The notes: a model not told the origin generated them from the letters alone. Counted from the first letter of the stretch, positions 44,952 through 54,921 are shown. The stretch: 64,000 nt of DNA from Paenalcaligenes sp050487225 (GCF_050487225.1 NZ_JBKQGY010000006.1:20713-84712), one strand, 5' to 3'. Program-made: numbers and translations.

Positions 44952-45607
44952 GCTGATTCTCCTGTTGATCGTTGTACCGTTCTGGGATGAAAGCGCACTA
45001 CCTGTTCGCCCCCAAAGTTGCCGTGCAGTAAAGGCTCGGCACCATCGTTGCCCACCCCGAACATTTCTAATGCTTCATCCATATCTCGTATAGGCGGCAT
45101 TTCCTGTTCTTCAGGCTGCACATCGGTACGCGTACGCAGTACAGTAAAAATCGTGGCATAAGGGCTTTGGTTAGTGGCTAACCGCTTGCCTATTGCTGCC
45201 AGCACATGAATGGCTTGATCCAATAATTCTTGGGATGCCTCTGCGCGCTGTAAGCTTAAAAACTCTAAGAACAACGGTACATAATCAGGTAGCTCTGCCG
45301 AAACCAAGTCAAAACCGTGTTGCTGGTATTCGTTAAGCAAATCCACCATGGCTTGACCGCGATCGCGGCTTTCGCCGTGTACGTGTTCAAACAAGTGCAA
45401 GGAGTGAGCCGGATTTCTATCGAAAGTGGCTACATAGTTTTCTTGCACAGCAATCAACGATTGTGAGGATAGAAAATCCAATAATGGCGTGAGCTGTTGT
45501 AGCGCGTCGGGATAATCGCTTAAGGCTTCGCGCACTTCTGGCAGCGCGTCCAACAACTCTTGATCGGGGTAATCCAATAAGGATGAGAGCACTTTATACA
45601 GCAGCAT
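44948..45607 (-). CDS. narJ: Nitrate reductase molybdenum cofactor assembly chaperone NarJ
   Basis: Cytoplasmic chaperone of about 219 residues that holds apo-NarGH and helps insert the molybdenum cofactor. The ATG at 45607 has GGGGAGG at ideal spacing and the protein then begins MLLYKVLSSLLDYPDQELLD, as in the family; the longer frame from 45661 adds only residues overlapping narH. Family segments are HLFEHVHGESRDRGQAMVDL and ELPDYVPLFLEFLS. It overlaps the narH end by 14 bases. Confidence 0.95.
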   Translation of the reverse strand: MLLYKVLSSLLDYPDQELLDALPEVREALSDYPDALQQLTPLLDFLSSQSLIAVQENYVATFDRNPAHSLHLFEHVHGESRDRGQAMVDLLNEYQQHGFDLVSAELPDYVPLFLEFLSLQRAEASQELLDQAIHVLAAIGKRLATNQSPYATIFTVLRTRTDVQPEEQEMPPIRDMDEALEMFGVGNDGAEPLLHGNFGGEQVVRFHPRTVQRSTGESA

Positions 45608-47222
45608 GTTTATCCTCCCCAGAGTTTTGTGCCACAGGTGTTCTGCGTACTTCCCTCGCAATCACAGTAGGAGCACGCTCCCCTGTTGCTGGGCCTTTAG
45701 GTTTATCCGCACGTTGGCGTGGTCGACCAAACAAGGTGGTTTCGGTGACCCCACCACTGCAACCATTACCAAAGGTGAAACCACAACTACCTTGATCATC
45801 GAAGCTGTCTTCCACCATCTCTTTGTGCGATGACGGAATGACAAACCTGTCTTCGTAATTGGCAATTGCCATGATTTGGTACATGTCTTCGATGGTTTCC
45901 GCATCCAGACCCACGGCAGAAATCACCTCGAGATCTGGCTGTTTGTGCACCACTTCAGAACGTTTGTAGGCACGCATAGCCAACATACGTTTCAGCGCCA
46001 ATGTAATAGGCTCTTCTTTACCGGCTGTTAACAAGTTCGCCAGATAACGTACAGGAATACGCAAGCTATCTACGTCTGGAATCATGCTGGCAGCACCAAT
46101 GGTGGCATGCGGCATTTGGCCAGATTCAGCCGCCGACTGAATGGGCGACAATGGTGGTATGTACCACACCATCGGCAAGGTACGGTACTCAGGATGCAGT
46201 GGGAAAGCGACTTTCCACTCACAAGCCATTTTGTACACCGGCGACTGTTTAGCAGCCTGCAACCACCCTTCAGGAATACCTTGCTCACGAGCTTTGGCAA
46301 TCACTTCTGGGTCATTAGGGTCCAAAAAAAGATCTAACTGGGACTCGTACAAATCTTGCTCATCAGCAGTAGAGGCGGCTTCGGCAATTTTGTCGGCGTC
46401 ATACAGCATCACACCCAAGTAGCGTATACGGCCCACACAGGTTTCCGAACATACGGTAGGCTGACCGGCTTCAATACGGGGATAACAGAAAGTACATTTT
46501 TCCGCTTTGCCGCTTTGCCAGTTGTAGTACACCTTTTTGTACGGGCAACCAGAGATACACATACGCCAGCCACGGCATTTGTCTTGATCCACCAGCACAA
46601 TGCCGTCATCTTCACGCTTATATATAGAGCCAGATGGGCAACTGGCCACGCAAGTCGGGTTCAAGCAATGCTCACACAACCGGGGCAAATACATCATGAA
46701 GGTATTTTCAAACGTGGCGTACATATCTTTTTGCACGTTCTCAAATAACTGATCACGACTACGTGCCGCAAACTCGCCGCCCAAGTCATCTTCCCAGTTC
46801 GGACCCCAGGTGATTTTTTCCATTTTTTGCCCCGTCAGCACAGACACAGGTCGTGCTGTAGGCGGGGTACGACTTAAGGGTGCATTTTGTAAATGCTGAT
46901 AGTCGTAGGTAAAGGGTTCGTAATAATCATCAATTTGTGGCAAGTTGGGGTTGGCAAAAATATTAGCCAAGATGCGCAATTTACTACCTTGTCTGGGTTT
47001 GAGACGCCCTTTGGCATCACGCACCCAGCCACCTTTCCATTTTCTCTGGTTTTCCCATTCTTTGGGATAACCCACACCAGGTTTGGTTTCTACGTTATTG
47101 AACCAGGCATATTCCACACCGTCTCTACTGGTCCAGACATTCTTACAGGTCACCGAGCAAGTGTGACAACCAATACACTTGTCCAGATTCAATACCATGC
47201 CTATCTGTGCACGAATCTTCAT
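45594..47222 (-). CDS. narH: Respiratory nitrate reductase beta subunit NarH
   Basis: Iron-sulfur electron-transfer subunit of 542 residues, cytoplasmic side of the membrane. Four Cys clusters are visible: CIGCHTCSVTC (near residue 16), CEHCLNPTCVASCP, CRGWRMCISGCPYKK (with the Trp that makes this a 3Fe-4S site) and CTFCYPRIEAGQPTVCSETC. The C-terminal tail past residue 490 is Gly/Cys-containing and variable. It overlaps narG by an ATGA and narJ by 14 bases. Confidence 0.97.
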   Translation of the reverse strand: MKIRAQIGMVLNLDKCIGCHTCSVTCKNVWTSRDGVEYAWFNNVETKPGVGYPKEWENQRKWKGGWVRDAKGRLKPRQGSKLRILANIFANPNLPQIDDYYEPFTYDYQHLQNAPLSRTPPTARPVSVLTGQKMEKITWGPNWEDDLGGEFAARSRDQLFENVQKDMYATFENTFMMYLPRLCEHCLNPTCVASCPSGSIYKREDDGIVLVDQDKCRGWRMCISGCPYKKVYYNWQSGKAEKCTFCYPRIEAGQPTVCSETCVGRIRYLGVMLYDADKIAEAASTADEQDLYESQLDLFLDPNDPEVIAKAREQGIPEGWLQAAKQSPVYKMACEWKVAFPLHPEYRTLPMVWYIPPLSPIQSAAESGQMPHATIGAASMIPDVDSLRIPVRYLANLLTAGKEEPITLALKRMLAMRAYKRSEVVHKQPDLEVISAVGLDAETIEDMYQIMAIANYEDRFVIPSSHKEMVEDSFDDQGSCGFTFGNGCSGGVTETTLFGRPRQRADKPKGPATGERAPTVIAREVRRTPVAQNSGEDKHAAV

Positions 47223-50200
47223 TGATGAACTCCTTTACGAATACTATCCAGACTGAGCGGCTCTTCCATCCAATCCACTTTATCCAGCTTGCGTAGCACC
47301 ACAAACTCATCACGGTTACTACCCACCGTACCGTAGTAGTTAAAGCCGTAAGCTTGCTGTGCATAGCCACCAATCATGTGCGTAGGTTTCAGCACGGTAC
47401 GAGTCACTGAGTTGTGAATACCGCCACGTTTTCCACTCAACTGAGAGCCTGGCACGTTCACAATTTTTTCCTGAGCGTGATACATGAAACACACACCAGC
47501 AGGAATACGCTGACTCACTACCAACCTTGCTGTCACCACACCGTTAACGTTAAAGACCTCTACCCAGTCGTTATCCACCAAGCCAGCGCGTTTGGCTTCG
47601 CTTTCGGCAATCCACACGTGTGGGCCACCACGGCTTAAGGTCAACATACGCAGGTTGTCGGAATAGGTACTGTGAATCCCCCATTTCTGGTGAGGTGTCA
47701 CCCAGTTCAACACCAAGTCATCTTTACCTTTACCGTGAGCCTTGAACATAGGCTGTACGGTTTTGGTGTCTACCGCAGGACGGTACACGCAGAAGCCTTC
47801 ACCAAAATCCAGCATCCAACGGTGGTCTTGATACAGTTGCTGTCTACCTGTCAGCGTGCGCCAAGGAATCAGCTCGTGCACGTTGGTGTAACCCGCGTTG
47901 TAGCTCACTTCTTCGCTTTCCAAGCCCGACCACGTTGGTGCAGAAATAATCTTGCGAGGTTGTGCCTGAATATCGCGGAAACGGATTTTCTCGTGCGATC
48001 TACCCTGCGCTAAATGCTTGTGTTCACGCCCAGTAATTCGCTCTAGTGCTTCCCATGCTTTTACTGACACATGGCCATTGGTTTCAGGCGCTAAGGTCAG
48101 AATCATTTCGGCCGCATCAATCGCGGTATCTAGCTGTGGACGACCTTGGCTTACACCGGCCTCCAATACACATTGGTTCAATGCACCCAGTTCTGTGATT
48201 TCATGCTCGGTATTCCAGTTAATCCCTTTGCCGCCGTTACCCAGTTTGTCTAACAGCGGGCCTACCGAGGTGAACTTCCTATAGATGTCGCGGTAGTCCC
48301 GTTTCACTACCATCATGGATGGTGCGGTTTTACCGGGGATCAAATCACACTCACCGTATTTCCAGTCTTTAGGCTCCAACGCTTGGCCCAATTCCCCGGG
48401 GGTGTCGTGCATCAAGGGGCTCAGCACCAAGTCTTCTTGCTCGCCCAAGTAATCGCCGCCAATTTCGCTAAAGCGCTTGGCTAACAGCTTGTAGATTTCC
48501 CAGTCGGTTTTGCTTTCCCACAGCGGCTGTACAGCTTCGCTTAATGGGTGGATGAAGGGGTGCATGTCAGACGTGTTCAGGTCGTCTTTTTCGTACCATG
48601 TTGCGGTAGGCAGCACGATATCGCCGTACAAACAAGTGGTGCTCATACGGAAGTCCAACACTGTCAACAAGTCCAACTTACCTTCGTGCTCTTCATCGCG
48701 ATAGGCCACTTCCAACGGACGTATGCCGTCCTTTTCCTCGCTGAATACTGCGTTTTGTGTACCCAACAAATACTTCAGCATGTACTCATGGCCTTTACCG
48801 CTGGAGCCCAGCAAGTTAGAGCGCCAAATGAACATATTGCGTGGGAAGTTAGCAGGCAGGTCTGGGTCTTCGCAGCTCATACGCAAGGTGCCTTTTTTCA
48901 GCGCTTGCGCAGCATAGGCGACAGGGTCTTCGCCCTTGGCTCGTGCTTCAGCCACAACATTTAACGGGTTCGTTTCCAACTGAGGCGCAGATGGCAACCA
49001 GCCCATGCGTTCAGACTTGGCATTCATGTCTATCATGCTCATGCCGGCATAACGCGAGGTTTGAGCTGTAGGCGACAGCACTTCGTCCACCGCCAGTTTT
49101 TCGTGACGCCACTGACCGGTATGTGCGTAAAAGAAGGACGTACCGTTCATTTGACGTGGTGGTCTGGACCAGTCCAACCCAAAGGCCAATGGTGCCCAAC
49201 CAAACTGTGGACGCAGTTTTTCTTGGCCCACATAGTGAGCCCAACCGCCACCGCTTTGGCCCACACAGCCACACATCACCAACATGTTGATGATGGCGCG
49301 GTAGGTCATGTCCATGTGGTACCAGTGGTTCAAACCTGCACCCACAATCACCATAGAACGCCCTTTGGTATCGTGAGCATTTTGTGCAAACTCGCGCGCA
49401 ACTTGGATGACTTGCTGACGCGGCACAGTGGTATGTTTTTCTTGCCAAGCTGGGGTGTACGGCACATCGTCGTCGTAGCTACTGGCCACATTAGGACCAC
49501 CCAAGCCCATATCTACCCCGTAGTTAGCCATCTGCAAGTCATAGACGGTGGCCACCAGAATAGGATTACCGTCAGCACCTATTAAGCGTTTGACCGGTAC
49601 GCGGCGCTGCAACACCTCGTCGTGCTCGCCACCAAAGTACGGGAAAGCCACTTCTACGGCGTCATCGTGCTGCTGCACTAAACTAAGCTGTGGTGAGACT
49701 TCACGGCCGCTACTGGCATCACGCATTTCCAGATTCCAGCGCCCTACGTGTCCGTGCTCATGCTCGCCCTCACCCCAACGTAAACCAATAGCACCGTTAG
49801 GCACTACCAGTTCGCCAGTGGTTTCATCAATCAGCAGTGTTTTCCACTCAGGGTTATTGGTTTGGCCTAAGGCGTTATCCAAGTGAGACGCACGCAAAAA
49901 ATGACCTGGGTGCAACATGCCATCGCGCGATTCCAACATCACCAACATAGGCATATCGGTGTACTGCTTTATGTAGCTGCTGAAGTACTCAGATTTATCG
50001 GGGCGGTGGAACTCAGACAAGATCACATGCCCCATCGCCAATGCCAAGGCAGCATCTGTACCTTGTCGTGGTGACAGCCAGATATCACCGAATTTCACCA
50101 TTTCGCCGTAGTCACTGGATACCGCTACGGTTTTGGTGCCTTTGTAGCGTACTTCTGTGTAGAAGTGCGCATCGGGGGTACGTGTTTGCGGTACGTTAGA

Positions 50201-50959
50201 CCCCCACACAATCAGGTAGTTGGCGTTATACCAGTCAGCCGATTCGGCCACGTCAGTTTGTTCGCCCCACACTTGCGGGCTGGCTGGCGGCAAGTCGCAA
50301 TACCAGTCGTAAAAGCTCAAACAGGTACCGCCTAGTAAACTCAGGTAACGTGCGCCAGCCGCGTAGCTCACCATACTCATCGCAGGAATAGGCGAGAAAC
50401 CTATCAAGCGGTCTGGTCCAAATTTTTTGATGGTGTACGCATTAGCGGCAGCGATTATTTCTGTCGCCGTATCCCAATCAGCACGTACAAAACCGCCCAA
50501 GCCCCGCACGGCTTTATAGCGACGAGCTTTTTCTGGGTCTTGGCTAATGGATTCCCACGCGGCAATAGGGTCTAAAGTTTTACGGGCTTCACGCCACATT
50601 TCCATCAGCGTGCCGCGCATCAAGGGGTATTTCACCCGTTGGGCTGAATACACGTACCAACTGTATGAAGCACCACGCGGACAGCCCCTAGGTTCGTGAT
50701 TAGGTAAGTCGGCGCGCGTACGTGGGTAATCGGTTTGTTGGGTTTCCCACGTAATTAAACCGTTCTTGACATACACCTTCCACGAACAGGAACCTGTACA
50801 GTTCACACCGTGCGTGGAACGTACTATTTTGTCGTGCTGCCAGCGCGCCCGGTATGTGTTTTCCCACTGCCGGTCTTCATTGACCACCTCGCCGTGCCCA
50901 TCTGCATACGTAGACTGCACACGAGAAACGAATTTCAGCCTATCGAGAAAATGACTCAT
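47219..50959 (-). CDS. narG: Respiratory nitrate reductase alpha subunit NarG
   Basis: Catalytic subunit with bis-MGD molybdenum cofactor, reducing nitrate to nitrite in the cytoplasm. The ATG at 50959, with GAGGAC upstream, gives 1246 residues (E. coli 1247). The FS0 iron-sulfur site uses His and Cys of THGVNCTGSCSWKVYVKNG and the later EPRGCPRG. Other family segments are TCLSFYDWYCDLPPASPQVW, ESADWYNANYLIVWGSNVPQ and MFIWRSNLLGSSGKGHEYML. First structural gene after the narK pair; a hairpin precedes it and a separate promoter in 50960-51084 is possible. Confidence 0.97.
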   Translation of the reverse strand: MSHFLDRLKFVSRVQSTYADGHGEVVNEDRQWENTYRARWQHDKIVRSTHGVNCTGSCSWKVYVKNGLITWETQQTDYPRTRADLPNHEPRGCPRGASYSWYVYSAQRVKYPLMRGTLMEMWREARKTLDPIAAWESISQDPEKARRYKAVRGLGGFVRADWDTATEIIAAANAYTIKKFGPDRLIGFSPIPAMSMVSYAAGARYLSLLGGTCLSFYDWYCDLPPASPQVWGEQTDVAESADWYNANYLIVWGSNVPQTRTPDAHFYTEVRYKGTKTVAVSSDYGEMVKFGDIWLSPRQGTDAALALAMGHVILSEFHRPDKSEYFSSYIKQYTDMPMLVMLESRDGMLHPGHFLRASHLDNALGQTNNPEWKTLLIDETTGELVVPNGAIGLRWGEGEHEHGHVGRWNLEMRDASSGREVSPQLSLVQQHDDAVEVAFPYFGGEHDEVLQRRVPVKRLIGADGNPILVATVYDLQMANYGVDMGLGGPNVASSYDDDVPYTPAWQEKHTTVPRQQVIQVAREFAQNAHDTKGRSMVIVGAGLNHWYHMDMTYRAIINMLVMCGCVGQSGGGWAHYVGQEKLRPQFGWAPLAFGLDWSRPPRQMNGTSFFYAHTGQWRHEKLAVDEVLSPTAQTSRYAGMSMIDMNAKSERMGWLPSAPQLETNPLNVVAEARAKGEDPVAYAAQALKKGTLRMSCEDPDLPANFPRNMFIWRSNLLGSSGKGHEYMLKYLLGTQNAVFSEEKDGIRPLEVAYRDEEHEGKLDLLTVLDFRMSTTCLYGDIVLPTATWYEKDDLNTSDMHPFIHPLSEAVQPLWESKTDWEIYKLLAKRFSEIGGDYLGEQEDLVLSPLMHDTPGELGQALEPKDWKYGECDLIPGKTAPSMMVVKRDYRDIYRKFTSVGPLLDKLGNGGKGINWNTEHEITELGALNQCVLEAGVSQGRPQLDTAIDAAEMILTLAPETNGHVSVKAWEALERITGREHKHLAQGRSHEKIRFRDIQAQPRKIISAPTWSGLESEEVSYNAGYTNVHELIPWRTLTGRQQLYQDHRWMLDFGEGFCVYRPAVDTKTVQPMFKAHGKGKDDLVLNWVTPHQKWGIHSTYSDNLRMLTLSRGGPHVWIAESEAKRAGLVDNDWVEVFNVNGVVTARLVVSQRIPAGVCFMYHAQEKIVNVPGSQLSGKRGGIHNSVTRTVLKPTHMIGGYAQQAYGFNYYGTVGSNRDEFVVLRKLDKVDWMEEPLSLDSIRKGVHQ

Positions 50960-51084
50960 ACTGTTGTCCTCATTGTTCAGCCCACCGAACACATTGGACT
51001 GACGTAAAAGAATGGAGATTACGTACTACTGTAAAAAAGTTCTGCGCCGCTAACCATTCGCCACGCGGGTAACTTCCTACCGCA

Positions 51085-51120
51085 AAAGGAGTAGTTCTAA
51101 CGCCATAGAACTACTCCTTT
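51085..51120 (-). terminator. Long perfect hairpin between narK2 and narG
   Basis: AAAGGAGTAGTTCTA (51085-51099) pairs perfectly with TAGAACTACTCCTTT (51106-51120) around a six-base loop, 12 bases after the narK2 stop. On the minus strand only TTTT follows, so it may be a partial terminator or an mRNA-end stabiliser that sets narK and narGHJI levels apart. Confidence 0.7.
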
Positions 51121-51132
51121 AGAACTAGTGGC

Positions 51133-52518
51133 CTAACACGGCATAGCGGCATTGCGTCGGGCGTAACACCACCAGGTCAACACCACACAACTCAAATAAA
51201 AACCTACAAAGCACCATAAAGCCGCACTCACCCCACCGGTCATGCTGATGGAAGTACCAAAGCTTCTAGGAATAAAAAACCCGCCATACGCACCAATCGC
51301 ACCGGTGAACCCCAGTACCGCCGCAGACTCTTTACCTGCATCAATCAAGGCGCGTTTATGTGCTTCCTCGCCTTTGCCCTCTGCTTCACGCAGGCGCTCG
51401 GTCATGAAAATGATGGGAATCATACGAAACGTTGAACCATTGCCCACACCAGACAAGGCAAACAGCAAAATAAACAGCGACAAGAACACATAAAAATTGC
51501 CGCTTTGACCTTCAGCTGGAATCACAAATAGCAGGGCAATCACGCACAGTGTCATCAAGCTAAAGGTATAGAGCGTGACCTTGGCCCCCCCTACTTTGTC
51601 TGACACCCAACCGCCGGCAGAGCGCGTTAACGATCCTACGAGTGGGCCCAAAAAGGCATAGGCAACGGGGTTGTACTCGGGGAATAGCAACTTCGCCAAC
51701 ATGGCAAAACCAGCTGAGAAACCAATAAACGACCCAAAGGTACCTACATATAGCCAGCACATCAGCCAGTTATGTTTGCGCTTAAACACCACGGCTTGCT
51801 CTCTGAACGACGCCTTGGCATCGGCAATATCGTTCATGCCAAACCAAGCTGCTATCGCGGATAACGCAATAAAAGGCACCCAAATAAAGCCCGCATTCTG
51901 CAACCACACCGCTTGCGGTGCGTTGGCATCTACTACCATTTGCGGTGGCCCCGCCAATGCACCAAACATCCCCACGCTAATCACGAAAGGCACGATAAAT
52001 TGCGCCAGCGACACGCCCAAGTTCCCAATACCGGCATTCAAGCCTGTTGCCATACCTTTGTGGGATTTAGGAAAGAAGAAGCTGATGTTTGCCATGCTGG
52101 AGCTAAAGTTACCGCCACCAAAACCACACAACAGCGCCAGAATCATTAAGGTGGTGTATGAGGTATCGGGGTCTTGTAACGCAAACCCCATCCCCAAGGC
52201 GGGGATCAACAACAGTGCAGTGGAAATCGCTGTCCAGCGTCTACCACCAAAAATAGGCACCATAAAAGAATAGAAAATACGCAGCGTGGCACCTGACAAA
52301 GCGGGCAACGACGTCAACCAAAACAGCTGGTTAGCCGAGAAATCAAAGCCCGCTTTGTTTAAGTTCACCGCCACAATGCTCCACAGCATCCAGATGCTGA
52401 ACGAGAACATCAATGCGGGAATAGAAATCCACAAATTGCGGCGCGCAATACGATGGCCGGTGCTTTTCCAAAAAGCGTCATCTTCCGGTGTCCAACGCTT
52501 TAAAACATACTCGCCCAT
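51133..52518 (-). CDS. narK: Nitrate/nitrite transporter NarK2-type (E. coli NarK/NarU-like)
   Basis: Major-facilitator nitrate/nitrite porter, 461 residues and 12 helices. Family motifs are FSIWMLWSIVAVNLNKAGF in helix 1 region, FFFPKSHKGMATGLNAGIGN (the nitrate signature with conserved Gly run; helix 5) and the second-half signature GVGNGSTFRMIPIIFMTERL. The N-terminal WTPEDDAFWKSTGHRIARRN is typical for the NarK2/NarU branch, which exchanges nitrate for nitrite. Lies 46 bases after narK1. Confidence 0.93.
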   Translation of the reverse strand: MGEYVLKRWTPEDDAFWKSTGHRIARRNLWISIPALMFSFSIWMLWSIVAVNLNKAGFDFSANQLFWLTSLPALSGATLRIFYSFMVPIFGGRRWTAISTALLLIPALGMGFALQDPDTSYTTLMILALLCGFGGGNFSSSMANISFFFPKSHKGMATGLNAGIGNLGVSLAQFIVPFVISVGMFGALAGPPQMVVDANAPQAVWLQNAGFIWVPFIALSAIAAWFGMNDIADAKASFREQAVVFKRKHNWLMCWLYVGTFGSFIGFSAGFAMLAKLLFPEYNPVAYAFLGPLVGSLTRSAGGWVSDKVGGAKVTLYTFSLMTLCVIALLFVIPAEGQSGNFYVFLSLFILLFALSGVGNGSTFRMIPIIFMTERLREAEGKGEEAHKRALIDAGKESAAVLGFTGAIGAYGGFFIPRSFGTSISMTGGVSAALWCFVGFYLSCVVLTWWCYARRNAAMPC

Positions 52519-52564
52519 GACATGTTCCTTATGTAGTAACTCTGAGTGTGCTTAGGTGATAGCG

Positions 52565-53812
52565 CTAGGCCTCAGCCACTGCTTTTTTTTGTGGCGCTCT
52601 GAAACTGAAATGCATCCAGATCAACGACACACACACCGCTCCATACAACAACATGAAGCAGCTAGAACGTACGCCGGTCAGATCCAACAACAGACCAAAT
52701 AAGATAGGCAGCACAAAACCACCCAGACCACCGGCCAACCCGACCAAGCCGGATACCGCACCAATGTTCTGGTCAAACTCATCTGAAATGAACTTAAACA
52801 CCGAGGCTTTACCTATCGCCATGGCTATACCCACCACAAACATCAAGATGGTGAACGCCACAGGGCCTAGTGCTATATGGAAACTTTGAGGGCCATCCAC
52901 AGTACGAATCGTGAAATCCGTATCGGGATAACTAAGAAGGAAGAAGGCTATCCAGCACACCCACATCACCCACCATGTAGTGCGATAGGCACCGAACTTG
53001 TCGGATACCCAACCACCCACGGCGCGCAACACCCCGCCAGGCAAGGAGAAACAGGCGGCTAAGAAGGCTGCCGTTTTCAGGCTAAAGCCGTATTCGCCTA
53101 TGTAGTACTGCGTCATCCACAAGGACAACGCCACATACCCACCGAACACCACTGAATAGTATTGGCAGTAACGCCATACTCTAGGGTCGCGCAGCATGGC
53201 TAGCTGTGCAGACAAACTGGTGGTTTGACTGGATTGCTTGTGGCTAGGGTCCGTAGAGGTCAACAACCAGAAGATTCCGGCGGTGACCAACAAGGCGATG
53301 GAATACACCTGCGGAATGATGGTCCATGAGCCGCCGGCGGCAATCATTAACGCTGGTGCAACGAACTTAGTCAGTGCCGCGCCCGAGTTACCCGCGCCAA
53401 AGATCCCCATTGCCAAACCTTGGCGGTTTTTAGGAAACCAGCGTGCCACATACGGCGTGCCCACAGAAAACACGCCGCCCACCAAGCCTACAAACAACGC
53501 CAAAATCAGGAACTGCCAGTACTGCGTGGCGAAAGACATGAGCCAAATAGGGATTACAGCGACGAGCATCGTACAGAAAAACACGATACGACCACCGTAC
53601 CTGTCTGTCCAAATGCCTAACGGCACCCGCACTAACGAGCCGGTAAGTACAGGCATAGATGCCAATAAACCAAACTGAGTTTCAGACAAGCCCAGTTGCT
53701 CTCGTATAGGAATGCCCAACACCGCAAACACCATCCAAATCGCAAAACAGATGGTGAACGCAAAGGTACTACCCGTTAAAACAGAGACCGCTTTTCTTGA
53801 GTGTGTGCTCAT
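52565..53812 (-). CDS. narK: Nitrate transporter NarK1-type
   Basis: MFS nitrate porter of about 415 residues from the ATG at 53812 (GGAGGG upstream). Helix 1 has FAFTICFAIWMVFAVLGIPI; the motif A loop is IWTDRYGGRIVFF; the first signature is FPKNRQGLAMGIFGAGNSGA. This branch is the proton-coupled NarK1 type, giving first nitrate entry before the exchanger takes over, as known for paired narK1-narK2 systems. First gene of the cluster, with the promoter region at 53813-54000. Confidence 0.93.
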   Translation of the reverse strand: MSTHSRKAVSVLTGSTFAFTICFAIWMVFAVLGIPIREQLGLSETQFGLLASMPVLTGSLVRVPLGIWTDRYGGRIVFFCTMLVAVIPIWLMSFATQYWQFLILALFVGLVGGVFSVGTPYVARWFPKNRQGLAMGIFGAGNSGAALTKFVAPALMIAAGGSWTIIPQVYSIALLVTAGIFWLLTSTDPSHKQSSQTTSLSAQLAMLRDPRVWRYCQYYSVVFGGYVALSLWMTQYYIGEYGFSLKTAAFLAACFSLPGGVLRAVGGWVSDKFGAYRTTWWVMWVCWIAFFLLSYPDTDFTIRTVDGPQSFHIALGPVAFTILMFVVGIAMAIGKASVFKFISDEFDQNIGAVSGLVGLAGGLGGFVLPILFGLLLDLTGVRSSCFMLLYGAVCVSLIWMHFSFRAPQKKAVAEA

Positions 53813-54489
53813 ACGTATGCCCTCCAAGAGCAACTATTCACATCTACTCAAGCGTAGCTAACGGTCTTGTACTGCACTATTCCTCAGGTGAGCGGGTACA
53901 GCTACGCAAAGGAACTAGTTATTTAGAACTAGGTGCCTACTGACCGCTGAAAAAACATTGTCTCTAACGCCATACACACAAACACCTATCCTCGTCATGG
54001 CGATTCTCCTCACTTCAGATATTCTTTATTTTTTTATTTACTTTCAAACACTTGAAAGACTCAACCTTCTTTTCAGAGCAGCCACTGTAGCGAAAACGGA
54101 GGTTTTCAATGTCAAAACCTTGTTGCCAAAACACATCATCCTGTAATTCACCACACCCTAAACAATTATTAACACTTAGGCCGTTACATATCCACTCCTG
54201 TGTGGAAGGTCGAAAGTAATACAAAAGTTCCCCTGAAATTACCTTCCGATACAACCTTAAACCTTTAGAACACAAAAAAGGCCTGCCCCTCATACACAAT
54301 ACATTCAAAACAAAACACAGAAAAAGTTCCTGCCGTGTACAGGTTGATGGGTGATTTTTTATAGCAAGTTTAGTTCTAAAAAATGAGCATATGGTTAAAA
54401 AACAAAGTTGATCAAGGCAAAAACATAGAATAAGAATCAATCCACAAATAAACAGTTAACGCTATAAAAAATCAAAGCAAGGGTTAGAA
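53813..54489. other. Upstream region of the nar cluster and AT-rich gap before the fimbrial region
   Basis: 677 bases with no supported gene. The right end of the nar promoter region contains CTAGTT / AACTAG inverted halves (53914-53931) and two short sequences repeated near the narK2-narG hairpin. I see no clear FNR site of the form TTGAT-N4-ATCAA. From about 54000 the DNA becomes AT-rich; a minus-strand frame at 54015-54440 lacks a proper start and ribosome site. Confidence 0.5.
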
Positions 54490-54885
54490 ATGAACATTTA
54501 TAACTGGCAGGTTCAAGATTACAGAAAAACAATATGCAAATTCTTGAGCAGCAAAGAGATTATTTCCTACAAGGACTGGATCATAGATTCTAATCACTTC
54601 AATAGGGAGACTTCAGAGACTATACAAGCAGGATATTCCATATGGGCTAAACCTGTTTTAGCCTTCATGAAAAAAAGTAAAACCTTTGAAAAAATAGCAT
54701 CCAAACCAGCCCAATGGCTAATTGAAGATATTAAATTCAAAAAGGGAATAAACAAAAAACCACACATTAGAGGTTATTTGTTTAGACACATCCTTTTTAA
54801 CCCTATTTCCTGGTGTCTAGGAAATTTAAAATTGCTTGGTAATACTAAAGAAAACAAGCAAGTCGTAGCAGCAAACAAACGTTGA
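54490..54885 (+). CDS. Small basic orphan protein upstream of the major pilin gene
   Basis: 131 residues, basic, Lys- and Ile-rich, with no signal peptide; AAGGG precedes the ATG at good spacing. I recognise no family. It has aromatic/amphipathic helices (YRKTICKFLSSKEIISYKDW; KPAQWLIEDIKFKKGI) and a hydrophobic late segment (FRHILFNPISWCLGNLKLL). The DNA is AT-rich like the gap before it, and unlike the major pilin gene 36 bases downstream. A 19-bp palindrome covers its stop codon. It could be a regulator or accessory protein of the fimbrial operon, or a remnant of transferred DNA. Confidence 0.5.
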   Translation: MNIYNWQVQDYRKTICKFLSSKEIISYKDWIIDSNHFNRETSETIQAGYSIWAKPVLAFMKKSKTFEKIASKPAQWLIEDIKFKKGINKKPHIRGYLFRHILFNPISWCLGNLKLLGNTKENKQVVAANKR

Positions 54886-54895
54886 TACAACGTTT
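54877..54895. promoter_or_regulatory. 19-bp palindrome before the major pilin gene
   Basis: AAACGTTG at 54877-54884 and CAACGTTT at 54888-54895 form a perfect inverted repeat around ATA. It overlaps the stop of the upstream small gene and ends 26 bases before the pilin ATG. It may be an operator or an RNA hairpin in the pilin leader. Confidence 0.45.
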
Positions 54896-54921
54896 ATAAC
54901 CTTAATTAAGGAAAACTCATT

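Noticed and set aside
53813..54000. FNR site before the nar cluster
   Set aside because: Expected for nitrate respiration, but no TTGAT-N4-ATCAA sequence is seen; the nearest candidates have too few matches to report.
54015..54440. Cys-rich minus-strand frame of 141 residues
   Set aside because: Starts at a TTG without a ribosome site in AT-rich DNA and shows no family. The part after 54290 looks slightly protein-like, but not enough to call a gene.
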